Of a DNA stretch of 64,000 nt, positions 28,878 to 38,740 are shown in pieces. The DNA comes from Flammeovirga agarivorans (GTDB taxonomy: Bacteria > Bacteroidota > Bacteroidia > Cytophagales > Flammeovirgaceae), in the NCBI RefSeq assembly GCF_012641475.1, contig NZ_JABAIL010000010.1, forward strand, positions 1 to 64,000, given 5' to 3'. A model generated the notes under the pieces. That model made no database searches. It saw only the letters and a program-made list of their open reading frames with translations, and had not been told where the DNA came from. The position numbers and the translations under genes were made by a program. The first letter of the stretch is position 1. Each line of letters opens with the position of its first letter.

Positions 28878-31800
28878 ATGAGCAACGATAACTCAAAAAA
28901 TACTCAACAAAACACAGAAGAACCAGAAAAAACGGTTACTAAAAAGAAGAAGTCGATCGGAAGAATGATCGCTAATGCTTTGCTATACCTTTTTGTTTCT
29001 ATCATTGGGTTATTAATGCTGTTATTTGGTGTTGTACACTATGCCTTGAATCACTATGCCGAGCAGATCGTTGGAGAATATCTACTCCAAAAGGGTATAC
29101 CTCAGGCGACAAATAATAAGTATTCTGTAGCATATGAAGACATTAATGTTCAACTTATCGCAGGATGGTCTATTCATGACTTTTTATCTAGTGGTTCTAT
29201 CACATTAAACGATGTAATACTAGAAGCAGATAGTGCTTTCTTGGTAAAAAATGACAGTTTACCCATTGGAAAAAAAGATAATGTAGTTGGGATTAATGCA
29301 AAAAGAATCACACTTCAAAATATTTCATTACTAAGAGCTTTATTTCAAGAAGAAGTTTATATCGGAAATATCGTATTTGATAGTGTCACAACAGAAATTC
29401 ATAAATACAAAACTGAAGAACAAGCCAAAAACAAACCTAAAAAGCCGGAAGGAGAAAAATTTAAAGGCTTACAAGATTTTTTTGACAAGGAGAAAAAACA
29501 ATTTAAAAGGTATCGTATTGGCAATATTGAAATCAATAAATCACATGTTCAATATTACGATCATACAAGAAAATCTGACCAAGAAATAACGATTGGTGAA
29601 ATCAATACCAATATCAATGATATTTACTTAGACTCAGCAACTTTAAGGCAAAGGTTGTTACCTATTCATATCGGTTCCTTTGTGATTAATACTAAAGACG
29701 TTCGTCTCGAATTAGATAATGCTCCCTTAGGAATCAGTTTAAGAAAATTAGAGTTTTCTACGTTAGATAGTTCGTTTACTGTTTTCAATACCTCCTTATA
29801 TAAAATCAATAATAGTGATCCTGCACTTCAAGGAGCAACTATACCTTTAATTTCGTTAGAAGGTATTGACATTCCTGCTTTCTTCGATGATAGTACCTTC
29901 TACGCTCGTAGATTCAATATTTCTCAACCAAGAGTAAACCTTGATCTTACAAAGAGTACTACAAAAAAGAAATCTTCGAAGAAAACAAAAATTAGTCTAC
30001 CCCCTATCCTAAAAAGCATCTCTATAGATCAATTTTATTTAGAGAATGCCAATGTACCTTTTGAAACCACAAAACTTGGAAAAAGGGAGGTTCATGATTT
30101 TAGTACAAGCCTTAAATATCTATACCTAGACAATTACACCTTAAACCGTACAATTCCTGCCGAGTTTGATTTCTTTGATGTTCGATTAGGTTATCAGAGC
30201 TGGCGACTACCAAATGATCATTACGCCAAGGTTGGCGGCTTATATTATCATTCCAAAAGGCAGAAATTATACTTGTACTCACCGGCATATAAACCAAGAA
30301 GACAGGTGCCAGACTCCACTTATCATGCTTATGTCAATGCCAACGCAAGAAAAGCTACTCTAAAAAATTTAGATTATAAGAAATTCTTAAAGCAACCTCT
30401 TGATAGTATTTTTCACTATCAAAATTTTATTGTGGATGCACCTAGTGTAGAATATTGGGTACCTACTCATCCACAAAAGAAGAAAACAAAAACAAAAGAG
30501 GCTAGTCCTCTATATTTGGGTTTAGATAAAGCTCTATTTACTAAAGGTCGTTTTAAATTATATTCAAATAAGGATAGTGTTTACAGAAATAGTGTCTCTG
30601 TTGAAAATATAAATTTCAAATTAGACAGTCTTTATCTCCCATTACATGATCCATTAAAATTTGACATCGCTAATGCTGATCTTAAGTTTTATGATTTACA
30701 GTTAAAGAATTTAGGTGGATATAATTTTTTATTGGAAGAGACGAAATTCTCTACTTCTGATAGTAGTGTAAGCTTACACCACATCAATATTGCCAACCAT
30801 GATGTTCAATCAAAAATCTTACAAATTGATAGTCATATTGATGATATTGAGATCAATGATATTGGTTGGAGGAACTATTTAGCAACAGATTCACTTGTCC
30901 TTGGTACTTTATTTATCGATATACCAAGTTCAGAAATGCACCTTCCTCTGAAAGAGGTGAATGATCAATTGGAGAGTGTTTCAAAACAAAAGGCAAACTC
31001 TAGTGACGTCACCAAAAAGAGTCCTTTAAAATACCTAAGAGTTAATGATTTTGTTTTCAGAAAAGGTCCAATCTCAGTTTATAAACCAGATAACTCGCTT
31101 CTTGTAAAGAGTACTTCTACCGCTTTAGAAATAGAAGACTTCGAATTAAAAGATAAAAAAGTAGATTGGGAAGAATTACATTTCGTCCTCAATGGTCTAT
31201 ATGTCCCTATTCCAGAAATCCATCACCAAGCAAGAATTAATGAAATACGCATCAACGCTGAAAAACAAGAGTTGATTCTTGATGCTTTAGCCATTGTTCC
31301 TACTAGAGAAGAAATAAAAAGAGAAAATCACATTCTCTGTGGTATCAACGAAATTAAAGTAACTGGCTTGGACTACCATATGCTTCTAGATATCCAACAA
31401 ATAGATGCCGATAGCATAAATATTGAAGGGTTCAGAGGTATTGTCTCTATAGATAATAGTTTAAATCAAACAGAAGAAAAAGTTGAGGAAGAAATCAAAA
31501 AAGACTCTACTCAGAACAACAAAGAAACGCTAAAATATGTCGGAATTAAATCTATAAATCTTAATGCCGATGATCTATCTGTATTGATAAAAAATAAAGA
31601 AGGAAAATCAAGTTATGCTACTTTCTATGGCGGAAAGTTTATTCTGAGTGATGTAAAATCACAGCCTTCTCCTACAAGAAATATAGATAAAATATTACCA
31701 GAAGATGTATTTATAAAATTTAAAGGGTTACAATTAGAGGGTGAAAATACCTCTTTCAAATTTACATCCTCTTTAATCATTGCCGATACTAAAGGTGATA

Positions 31801-33713
31801 GCTTGATCTTAAAAGAAACGAATATTACTCCACAGCTAGGCTATCAAAATGTGAGTCAATTGGATTCTGCCATGGCTTTACAAGTTGGTGATTTGGCAAT
31901 AAAAGGTGCAGGCTTTAAAGATCTGATCTACAATAAAAAAGTAGATATTGATTCTGTTTTAGGGAAGAATATTTATGTAATGACTCCCGCAAAATCAAAA
32001 CAAAAGAAAGTAGTTGAAGGTGAAAGTATTGCCGAAAGAGTTTTTCCAAAAGAACAAATCAATGAACTATTGGAAAAATTCACCTCTATCCACATTGGCT
32101 ATATTGATATAGATCAGAGCCAGGTGAGTTTTAGAACTCCAAAGAAAGAAAAGTCTTTCTCTCGACTTATGAAAAGACAAGAACAGTCTGAAGTTTTAAA
32201 AAGAGCTAAGGTCAATGAGAGTAAATTCAATAGAAAATACGAACGTATTTTAGGGAAGAAAAAGCTGAGTAATCAAGAGAAAAAAGACAGAATAAACAGT
32301 CTTCTACAAGACACCTTAGGCTTCACGGTCGAAGTCTACCCTCTAGTCCCATCCATTGTTGATACTAGTTTAGTTAATAAACAAAATAAGTCATTACTAA
32401 TTCGTTCAAATGAAAATGACATAAAGGATATTCATCTGACAATAAAGGAAATCAATGTCAATGAGGAAACAATGCAAACGGATAATCAGTATATTCAAAT
32501 TGAAAATATTGATGCCTCATTAGGGAAAAATAATGTAATGTTGGGGAATGGGATGTATTCTATCGCATTTGATTCCTTGAATTTCAACACACATTATGAA
32601 AACATATATCTGAAAAACTTTGGTCTTATCCCTGCATATTCAAAAAAGGATTTTGGTGTCTATAGTGAATTTCAAACGGACCGTATTGAGATATCTATTC
32701 CGGACCTTTTATTTAGAGGCTTCCATATTCAAGAATTTCTATATGGAGACACTTTACACTTAAATGGGTTAGAAGTAGACCAATTGTCTTTATCAGCTTA
32801 TCGTGATAAATCGGTACCCATCGATCCGTTTAAGAAAGACCCTAAAATGCCTCATGAAATCTTCGAGGACGTACCTATGATCTTTAGTTTGGATACTGTA
32901 ACGATCACTGATAGTAGTATCGATTATGAAGAATTTAAAGGGGATATCGGCGATTCCAGAGTAGCCACTGATTCTACAGGCGGTAAATCAGGGCAATTCC
33001 AACTGAACGACTTTACAGGACAAATTTTCAATATCACTAATGATACGGCAAAATTAGTAAAGCAACCTTTTACAGAGATGTTTGTAAAGGGTACCTTAAT
33101 GGATCAAGGAGGCGAATTAAAAATGTATTTTAGGATTCCTCCTCTCGACTCTTTGGGCACATATTACTATGAAGGTCAAGTAGGTGAAATGGATTTGATT
33201 AAACTGAATCCATTAATTGAAAGGTTAGAATTAGTTAAAGTAAAAGATGGACATCTAAAAAGGATGTATTTTAAAGTACTTGCTAATGATTCTATCGCTC
33301 TTGGTAACATGCAGTTTAGGTATAAAAACCTAGAAGTGGATGTATTAAAAGACAAGGAAAAGAAAACTGGTGAGTTAAAAAGAAATGCATTTTTCAGTTC
33401 AGTTGCCAACCTGTTAATTAGAGAAGAAAACCCACGTTTTCCTTCCATGAAGCAGGGGCATATTTATTTTGAAAGAAATCAGAAAAAGTTCATCTTTAAT
33501 TATTGGGTGAAAACAGTATTATCTGGGATTGCTTCTACTCTATCTCCACTAATGGAACCTAATTTAAAGTACGAAACAGATGGTTCATCTAAAGATGTAC
33601 TTCGAAAAAGAACTCCTGATGAGATCAAAGAGTTGAAGATGGAAATCCGTTATATAGAGAAAAACACAAAACGTAAAAACCGTCTTAAAGGACCTTTAAA
33701 ACAAGTTTACTAA
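28878..33713 (+). CDS. very large AsmA-like envelope protein, 1611 residues
   Basis: An N-terminal cytoplasmic Lys-rich segment (EKTVTKKKKSIGRM) precedes one membrane helix at about 31-55 (ALLYLFVSIIGLLMLLFGVV). About 1550 periplasmic residues of repetitive beta-rich sequence follow (IGNIEINKSHVQYYD, IDQFYLENANVPFE, LYVPIPEIHHQARINEIRI), with Lys-rich linkers. The near-C-terminal segment (FTEMFVKGTLMDQGGELKMY ... GHLKRMYFKVLANDSIALGN) resembles the end of AsmA/DUF748-type proteins. Such proteins bridge inner and outer membrane for lipid transport or envelope assembly. Membership is inferred from architecture and weak motif similarity. It lies 21 bp after lolD and 2 bp before the next gene, clearly one operon. 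Confidence 0.65.
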   Translation: MSNDNSKNTQQNTEEPEKTVTKKKKSIGRMIANALLYLFVSIIGLLMLLFGVVHYALNHYAEQIVGEYLLQKGIPQATNNKYSVAYEDINVQLIAGWSIHDFLSSGSITLNDVILEADSAFLVKNDSLPIGKKDNVVGINAKRITLQNISLLRALFQEEVYIGNIVFDSVTTEIHKYKTEEQAKNKPKKPEGEKFKGLQDFFDKEKKQFKRYRIGNIEINKSHVQYYDHTRKSDQEITIGEINTNINDIYLDSATLRQRLLPIHIGSFVINTKDVRLELDNAPLGISLRKLEFSTLDSSFTVFNTSLYKINNSDPALQGATIPLISLEGIDIPAFFDDSTFYARRFNISQPRVNLDLTKSTTKKKSSKKTKISLPPILKSISIDQFYLENANVPFETTKLGKREVHDFSTSLKYLYLDNYTLNRTIPAEFDFFDVRLGYQSWRLPNDHYAKVGGLYYHSKRQKLYLYSPAYKPRRQVPDSTYHAYVNANARKATLKNLDYKKFLKQPLDSIFHYQNFIVDAPSVEYWVPTHPQKKKTKTKEASPLYLGLDKALFTKGRFKLYSNKDSVYRNSVSVENINFKLDSLYLPLHDPLKFDIANADLKFYDLQLKNLGGYNFLLEETKFSTSDSSVSLHHINIANHDVQSKILQIDSHIDDIEINDIGWRNYLATDSLVLGTLFIDIPSSEMHLPLKEVNDQLESVSKQKANSSDVTKKSPLKYLRVNDFVFRKGPISVYKPDNSLLVKSTSTALEIEDFELKDKKVDWEELHFVLNGLYVPIPEIHHQARINEIRINAEKQELILDALAIVPTREEIKRENHILCGINEIKVTGLDYHMLLDIQQIDADSINIEGFRGIVSIDNSLNQTEEKVEEEIKKDSTQNNKETLKYVGIKSINLNADDLSVLIKNKEGKSSYATFYGGKFILSDVKSQPSPTRNIDKILPEDVFIKFKGLQLEGENTSFKFTSSLIIADTKGDSLILKETNITPQLGYQNVSQLDSAMALQVGDLAIKGAGFKDLIYNKKVDIDSVLGKNIYVMTPAKSKQKKVVEGESIAERVFPKEQINELLEKFTSIHIGYIDIDQSQVSFRTPKKEKSFSRLMKRQEQSEVLKRAKVNESKFNRKYERILGKKKLSNQEKKDRINSLLQDTLGFTVEVYPLVPSIVDTSLVNKQNKSLLIRSNENDIKDIHLTIKEINVNEETMQTDNQYIQIENIDASLGKNNVMLGNGMYSIAFDSLNFNTHYENIYLKNFGLIPAYSKKDFGVYSEFQTDRIEISIPDLLFRGFHIQEFLYGDTLHLNGLEVDQLSLSAYRDKSVPIDPFKKDPKMPHEIFEDVPMIFSLDTVTITDSSIDYEEFKGDIGDSRVATDSTGGKSGQFQLNDFTGQIFNITNDTAKLVKQPFTEMFVKGTLMDQGGELKMYFRIPPLDSLGTYYYEGQVGEMDLIKLNPLIERLELVKVKDGHLKRMYFKVLANDSIALGNMQFRYKNLEVDVLKDKEKKTGELKRNAFFSSVANLLIREENPRFPSMKQGHIYFERNQKKFIFNYWVKTVLSGIASTLSPLMEPNLKYETDGSSKDVLRKRTPDEIKELKMEIRYIEKNTKRKNRLKGPLKQVY

Positions 33714-33715
33714 CA

Positions 33716-34087
33716 ATGAAAAAATATCTTTACATTGGTATAGCCGTAATCGGTTTATTATTTCTAATCTGGATCTTTCCTAAGGTAAACAGAAGAACTA
33801 TTACTGCAACTGTTACGAAAACGGAGAGAAGTATTGGTAACCTCGATCAAAATAAAGATCGATTAGGTAAGTACTTAGTTTATACAATGGATGACAAAGG
33901 TAAAGCTCATGTATTTGAAAATGTAGATACATGGCTTTGGTTCAAGTTTAATTCCTCAGATGTATATGCCAAAATCCAAAGTAATAAAAAATACAACTTC
34001 AGTGTTGTAGGATTCAGAATTCCTATTTTTTCTATGTATCCAAACATTATCACAATTGAAGAAGTGTCTGGATTACCAAACAACTAA
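33716..34087 (+). CDS. small membrane-anchored protein (DUF1523-like)
   Basis: 123 residues with one N-terminal membrane helix (YLYIGIAVIGLLFLIWIF) and a beta-rich domain. The patterns ITATVTKTERS, KYLVYTMDD, FKFNSSDVYAKI and FRIPIFSMYPNII are reminiscent of the DUF1523 family of unknown function. It starts 2 bp after the AsmA-like gene and ends 12 bp before the YceI gene, so all three are co-transcribed. Confidence 0.65.
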   Translation: MKKYLYIGIAVIGLLFLIWIFPKVNRRTITATVTKTERSIGNLDQNKDRLGKYLVYTMDDKGKAHVFENVDTWLWFKFNSSDVYAKIQSNKKYNFSVVGFRIPIFSMYPNIITIEEVSGLPNN

Positions 34088-34099
34088 ATTAAATTACAA

Positions 34100-34792
34100 A
34101 TGAAAAATCAGTTCAACGTTATCGCTATTGCCTTCCTTATCGCATTAGGAATGGTGGCTTGTGGTGAGAAAAAACAAGCAAAAGAAGAACACAGCCATGA
34201 TCATGACCACGCACATGCAGGTCACACTCACAGCCATGATGCAGTAACATTTGCAGATGGTAACTACTCTGTAGATTTATCAAAAAGTTATATCAGATGG
34301 GTAGGTTCTAAAATAGTTGGAGATGAGCACTATGGTAAACTAAGCCTAAAATCTGGTGAAGTAGCAGTTGCTTCAGGCAGTATGGCAAAAGGATCATCTT
34401 TTGTGATTGATATGAACTCTATCGTAGTAGAAGACATCCCTGCAGACAATAAATTAAATGGTAAATTAAAAGGCCATTTAGAAGCTGACGATTTCTTTGG
34501 TGTTAAGAAATTCCCTACGGCTCAGTTTGATATTAAAGAGGTAAAATCTGTTCAAAAAGGTAAAGTTGAAGTTACTGGAGATTTAACAATCAAAGGAATT
34601 ACAGAAACAATTACTTTCCCTGCTCAATTAATGTCTCATGATGGCTCTATCCATGCTATGGCTGATGTTACTTTTGATAGAACAAAATATGGTATTAAAT
34701 ACAAGTCAGGTTCTTTCTTTGATGGTTTAGGTGATAAGGCAATCAATGATGAGATCCAATTAGAAGTTCACTTGTTTGCTGATAAAAAATAA
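34100..34792 (+). CDS. YceI-family lipoprotein with His-rich N-terminus
   Basis: 230 residues. Lipobox Cys21 (LGMVAC) is followed by a histidine/aspartate stretch at 30-47 with eight His, and then a YceI lipocalin-like barrel (about 52-228; YIRWVGSKIVGDEHYGKL, VTGDLTIKGITETITFPA, FDRTKYGIKYKSGSF). YceI proteins bind isoprenoid or other amphiphilic ligands in the periplasm. The His-rich arm looks like a Zn/Cu/Ni-binding tail, which is an inference. Last gene of the run beginning at 25025, followed by a terminator. Confidence 0.88.
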   Translation: MKNQFNVIAIAFLIALGMVACGEKKQAKEEHSHDHDHAHAGHTHSHDAVTFADGNYSVDLSKSYIRWVGSKIVGDEHYGKLSLKSGEVAVASGSMAKGSSFVIDMNSIVVEDIPADNKLNGKLKGHLEADDFFGVKKFPTAQFDIKEVKSVQKGKVEVTGDLTIKGITETITFPAQLMSHDGSIHAMADVTFDRTKYGIKYKSGSFFDGLGDKAINDEIQLEVHLFADKK

Positions 34793-34817
34793 GTAACAGA
34801 AAAAATTCTAAAATAAA

Positions 34818-34856
34818 AAAGGGAGTAAGTGATTAACTTACTCCCTTTATTTTTTA
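34818..34856. terminator. bidirectional intrinsic terminator
   Basis: Perfect 13-bp stem AAAGGGAGTAAGT / ACTTACTCCCTTT (34818-34830 and 34836-34848) with a 5-base loop. T-runs follow on both strands. It separates the YceI gene from the convergent CBS gene. Confidence 0.9.
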
Positions 34857-35309
34857 CCAGGTTGTTGACTGTAAATCACAAGCCGCCCTTAGAATATCGC
34901 GTCTTGAAACTTGACCAATCAGTTTCCCACCTTTAACAATTGGATATCTTCTAAACGATGAGTTCTCAAAAATCATTGCTACTTCTACCACATCTTTATC
35001 TGATGATATGGTTGTTACAGCTTTTGTCATGTAATCTTGAACAAGGCCTTGACTAGCTGGATAGTTTAAGTATCTACTTTCTAGGATAATATGCAAGCAA
35101 TCTTTTTCTGAAAGCATCCCTACAAGATCTCCACTTTCATTCACCACTGGAGCTCCAGAAATCTTCTCTTCTACCAATACTTGCATGGCTTCTTCGATGT
35201 TTTGTTCTGGTTTAAAGACAATTAGCTTTTTTGTCATGTACTTCTCCACCGATGGATATGGTTTTACGTCATGTGGATCTTCAATTAAGCGTTTTGGAGT
35301 AAAATTCAT
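34854..35309 (-). CDS. CBS-domain pair protein
   Basis: 151 residues consisting almost only of two CBS domains: about 20-75 (EKYMTKKLIVFKPEQNIEEA ... GAPVVNESGDLVGMLSEKD) and about 88-145 (VQDYMTKAVTTISSDKDVVE ... RRYPIVKGGKLIGQVSRRD). Stand-alone CBS pairs bind adenine nucleotides and often act as small regulators. No partner domain is fused, and the neighbours give no clear clue. It is a single-gene unit ending in the shared terminator. Confidence 0.87.
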   Translation of the reverse strand: MNFTPKRLIEDPHDVKPYPSVEKYMTKKLIVFKPEQNIEEAMQVLVEEKISGAPVVNESGDLVGMLSEKDCLHIILESRYLNYPASQGLVQDYMTKAVTTISSDKDVVEVAMIFENSSFRRYPIVKGGKLIGQVSRRDILRAACDLQSTTW

Positions 35310-35533
35310 AATGTTTTGGATTTACTGAGTATAGTTAATTAAGAAATAAAGGGTAAAAATTTCCCTCCATTTAATATTATTTATTCTAGTAATATACACA
35401 TTATCAAGGAATAATACTAACATACATAAGAAATCATCACATATGTAATAAAAGCAGAATCTGTAAAAAGTTTGATTTTAGACTAAGGAAATTTGATATC
35501 ACCGAATACTAACCATCTAATTTTTATGTGTGA

Positions 35534-36283
35534 TTATTCAAAGATTTTCATCAGTTGTGCCTTGTAACTTTGCCCCACAGGCAACTCCACATCACCTAAT
35601 CCTAAAATATTACCTTCCAATGTTTCGATTTCTTGTACATTGACAATGTAAGATTTGTGAATTCTAATAAAGTCTTTCGATGGTAACTCATCTTCTAACT
35701 TTTTTAATGACGTTAACGCCATAATTGTTTTATCCTGGGTATGAAAAGCCACATATTCTTTTTGTCCCTCCATATACCTTAGCTTATCGTATTTAACTCT
35801 ATATAGTTTATAGTCAGCTTTAATACTTATACTATCAGATTTAGTTGTTACTACATGAGAACTTATTTCAGGATTGGGTTCCATTTGTAATATTCCAGAT
35901 GACTGGGTATTCAATAACTCAAACTGATCACTGACTTTATTTACGCATTGAAGGAATCTTGGAAAAGTAATTGGCTTTAATAGATAATCGAAGGCATTTA
36001 GTTCGTACCCTTTTAGTGCATACTCTGAATACGCTGTTGTAAACACAATCATTGTGTTTTTTAATTGCATGCTTTCCACAAATTCAATACCTGTAAGATT
36101 AGGCATTTGAATATCCAAAAACATTAAATCCACATCATTCGATTGGATAAAGGTCATAGCTTCCAAGGCGTTTTTAAAAACACCGAGAAGTTCTAGTTGT
36201 GGAACCTTAGACACATAGTTTTGGATAAGACTTCTCGCTAAGTGTTCATCATCTACAATGATTGTTTTTATCTTATTCGCCAT
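35534..36283 (-). CDS. LytTR-family response regulator
   Basis: 249 residues. The receiver domain (about 5-120) has acidic pocket DDE at 11-13, phospho-acceptor D57 in MFLDIQMP, the T in FTTAYS and the Lys in LLKPI. A LytTR DNA-binding domain spans about 150-249 (YKLYRVKYDKLRYMEGQKEY, FIRIHKSYIVNVQEIETLEG). The start codon overlaps the kinase stop codon (TAATG), so the pair is translationally coupled. The pair is divergent from an RND efflux operon, which is a plausible target. Confidence 0.92.
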   Translation of the reverse strand: MANKIKTIIVDDEHLARSLIQNYVSKVPQLELLGVFKNALEAMTFIQSNDVDLMFLDIQMPNLTGIEFVESMQLKNTMIVFTTAYSEYALKGYELNAFDYLLKPITFPRFLQCVNKVSDQFELLNTQSSGILQMEPNPEISSHVVTTKSDSISIKADYKLYRVKYDKLRYMEGQKEYVAFHTQDKTIMALTSLKKLEDELPSKDFIRIHKSYIVNVQEIETLEGNILGLGDVELPVGQSYKAQLMKIFE

Positions 36284-37356
36284 TATTGAAACGATATCTT
36301 TAGTATAATTTTGAATTCATCTCCATCATTGACAATATCTAAAGTATGCTGATTCTTATAGATCAAGCTTAATCTCTTTTTGACATTCTCAATACCGATC
36401 CCACCTCTTGATGGGTCATTATTAGGTATTACTTCAGGAGATATCGAATTATGAACCTCAAAGATTAATTCCTTATGATCTTCTTTTAGATGAAGATTAA
36501 CAAACCCATCATTGTGCTCTTCTAATTTACTGTATTTAAAAGCATTTTCAACAAATGGTTCTAATAACACAGGTGATAATAGTCTTGATGGATTCTTAAT
36601 ATCTATATCAAATTGTATATTTTGTTCCCCTTCAGTCTTTAAATTCTGAAAATCTATATAGTTATGAAGGTAAGAGATCTCTTTACTTAACTCTACCCGA
36701 TCCTCATTGCAATCATATAGTAAGTACCTTAGCATTTCTGATAGCTTTGCGATGTTATCTGGTGCTTGAGGCATTTGCATATAAGACATCGTATAGATGT
36801 TGTTCAAAGCATTAAAGAGGAAATGAGGATTAATTTGCGAGCGTAGAAATTTCAATTCTGCTTGCATTTTCTCTTCTCTTAAGACCATCTCTTTTTCTTT
36901 ACGCTCTTCATCGTACTTACTGACTGTTAAAACAGTACTGATCATAATGCTCATCAGTATAAAAACACTACCAAAACCAAAAGGGTAAATCCATTGGTAC
37001 TCTAATTTGCCTGATAGCTTTTCTCTTAGGTATTCGTATTCTTGAAAAAAGGATTCTTGATCGAGGTAAGGAAAAATAAACTCACTGATTGCCAAATATG
37101 CTTTAATTGAAATGATATAAAGAAAGATCAATGAGATGACATAAAAAAGCTTATTACGTCTTTCTATAAAAAGCTTTGGTATTAAGACGAGACTATTGGT
37201 CAATATTACAAAAAGAAACACAGAGATGGACAAAGTTGCTCTTAGTAATGCAAACCAAGGTCCTATCCAATAATCAAAAAAGAAGAAGAAGGCAAATAGA
37301 CCTATTGTTATAAGAGGGAATGAATAACTATTCTTTATTTTTTCTAGCATGTTCAA
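36283..37356 (-). CDS. LytS-type sensor histidine kinase
   Basis: 357 residues. About four hydrophobic membrane segments lie in the first 150 residues (FPLITIGLFAFFFFFDYWIG onward), followed by a short coiled coil. The His_kinase box INPHFLFNALNNIYTM has its phospho-acceptor His near 178, and the ATP-binding domain has FVENAFKYSK and RGGIGIENVKKRL. There is no extracellular sensor domain of any size, so the signal is probably sensed in the membrane. First gene of a two-gene operon with the LytTR regulator. Typical of Bacteroidota YehU/LytS-like kinases. Confidence 0.92.
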   Translation of the reverse strand: MNMLEKIKNSYSFPLITIGLFAFFFFFDYWIGPWFALLRATLSISVFLFVILTNSLVLIPKLFIERRNKLFYVISLIFLYIISIKAYLAISEFIFPYLDQESFFQEYEYLREKLSGKLEYQWIYPFGFGSVFILMSIMISTVLTVSKYDEERKEKEMVLREEKMQAELKFLRSQINPHFLFNALNNIYTMSYMQMPQAPDNIAKLSEMLRYLLYDCNEDRVELSKEISYLHNYIDFQNLKTEGEQNIQFDIDIKNPSRLLSPVLLEPFVENAFKYSKLEEHNDGFVNLHLKEDHKELIFEVHNSISPEVIPNNDPSRGGIGIENVKKRLSLIYKNQHTLDIVNDGDEFKIILKISFQ

Positions 37357-37408
37357 TAAACTTTCCTCAAAAAAAATAAGACTAAAATTAAAAAAATAAC
37401 TCTATCAA

Positions 37409-37431
37409 CATAGATAGCTTTTTCATCTATG
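37409..37431. promoter_or_regulatory. inverted repeat between kinase gene and RND operon
   Basis: CATAGAT (37409-37415) and ATCTATG (37425-37431) form a perfect 7-bp inverted repeat around a 9-base spacer in the 226-bp divergent gap. It could be a regulator binding site. No strong T-run follows, so a terminator is unlikely. Chance occurrence in AT-rich DNA cannot be excluded. Confidence 0.3.
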
Positions 37432-37582
37432 AATAGCCTTATTTTATCAATAAACTATAAAATTGAGAAAAAAACACTGTTGATTGAAGATATAAATCCA
37501 TTCGTTGAAAAGATTATTTGATAGGATATATGTTTCGTTATTTCACCATTGAAAAATCAAATCATTAATTTATCTATCAATC

Positions 37583-38710
37583 ATGTCTCGTAAGCACATT
37601 GTAACGGTCGTTGGTATCATTCTCTTAATTGGAGGTACAACTTTTATATCCAAAACATTAATCGACAACAAACCCAAACCTCAGAAAGCAGAGAAAAAAG
37701 AGAAAGTGATCTCTATAAAAGCTGAAAAGGTTCAATATGCTGATGTAAATAATAACCAAGTATTTCATGGTAGAGTAAATGCTGCTCAAACGTATATCCT
37801 TTCATCTGAGGTGGCAGGCAGAATATTACCTACTAAAGTTTTATTAAAAGAAGGAAATACATTCTATAAAGGTCAACAGCTTGTACATGTATTTGATCAA
37901 GATATTAAAGCCACATTAAAATCTCAGAAATCTAGCTTTATGAATACAATGGCTAGTGTTCTACCCGATATTAAGATTGACTATTCTAACGAATATGACA
38001 AGTGGTATAGCTTTTTTACTTCGGTGAAAATTGATCAACCTCTTCCTGAATTACCAAAGATCAATTCTGATCAAGAAAGATTTTTCCTAGCTTCTAGAAG
38101 TCTTATTACAGAATATTTCGCTATTCAACAGGCTGAAATCAACTTAAGAAAATATGCTGTCTATGCTCCTTTCAATGGTACATTTAAAAGTGTAAGATTA
38201 GAATCGGGATCTATCGTTTCTCCTGGTTCTGAAATTGGCGTAATCTCAAGAACAGATTTATTGGAAGTAGTTGTTGAAGTAGAGCCAGTAAATGCAAAAT
38301 GGATTAAAAAGGGAGATAAAGTTACAGTAACTACTGAATCAAGAGATCCCTCTAATATCATAGGTATTGTTAGTAGAAAATCAAAGATTGTTGATCCTCA
38401 ATCACAAACGATTAAGGTATTTGTTCAAGTAAGACCAAAGTCTACTTCAGAAATTTTTGAAGGACAATTTGTGAAAGTTGAATTTAAAGGAAATACCATT
38501 GAGAATGTTGTTGAGTTACCAAGAGAAGCAGTCATCGATGAGAAATTCATCTTTACAGTACAAGACAAAAAACTTCATCAAAAAGAGATCGAAGTGATCA
38601 AAATAAATGGCGATTCCTACTACATCAAAGGAATTAATGAGAACGAGATGATCGTTACAGAATCTGTATTTAATGGCAAAGAAGGTATGTCGGTAAATAT
38701 CAGAAGCTAA
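37583..38710 (+). CDS. RND efflux periplasmic adaptor (HlyD/MFP family)
   Basis: 375 residues. An N-terminal membrane anchor (VTVVGIILLIGGTTFI) is followed by a lipoyl-like half (YILSSEVAGRILPTKVLLKEG), a helical hairpin and the second lipoyl half (YAVYAPFNGTFKSVRLESGS). Beta-barrel and membrane-proximal domains complete the protein (EGQFVKVEF, LPREAVIDEKFIF). It connects the inner-membrane pump to the outer-membrane channel. First gene of a three-gene operon, 30 bp before the pump. Confidence 0.92.
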   Translation: MSRKHIVTVVGIILLIGGTTFISKTLIDNKPKPQKAEKKEKVISIKAEKVQYADVNNNQVFHGRVNAAQTYILSSEVAGRILPTKVLLKEGNTFYKGQQLVHVFDQDIKATLKSQKSSFMNTMASVLPDIKIDYSNEYDKWYSFFTSVKIDQPLPELPKINSDQERFFLASRSLITEYFAIQQAEINLRKYAVYAPFNGTFKSVRLESGSIVSPGSEIGVISRTDLLEVVVEVEPVNAKWIKKGDKVTVTTESRDPSNIIGIVSRKSKIVDPQSQTIKVFVQVRPKSTSEIFEGQFVKVEFKGNTIENVVELPREAVIDEKFIFTVQDKKLHQKEIEVIKINGDSYYIKGINENEMIVTESVFNGKEGMSVNIRS

Positions 38711-38740
38711 TCAAATTTTCAATTTAAAAAGTATTACAAA

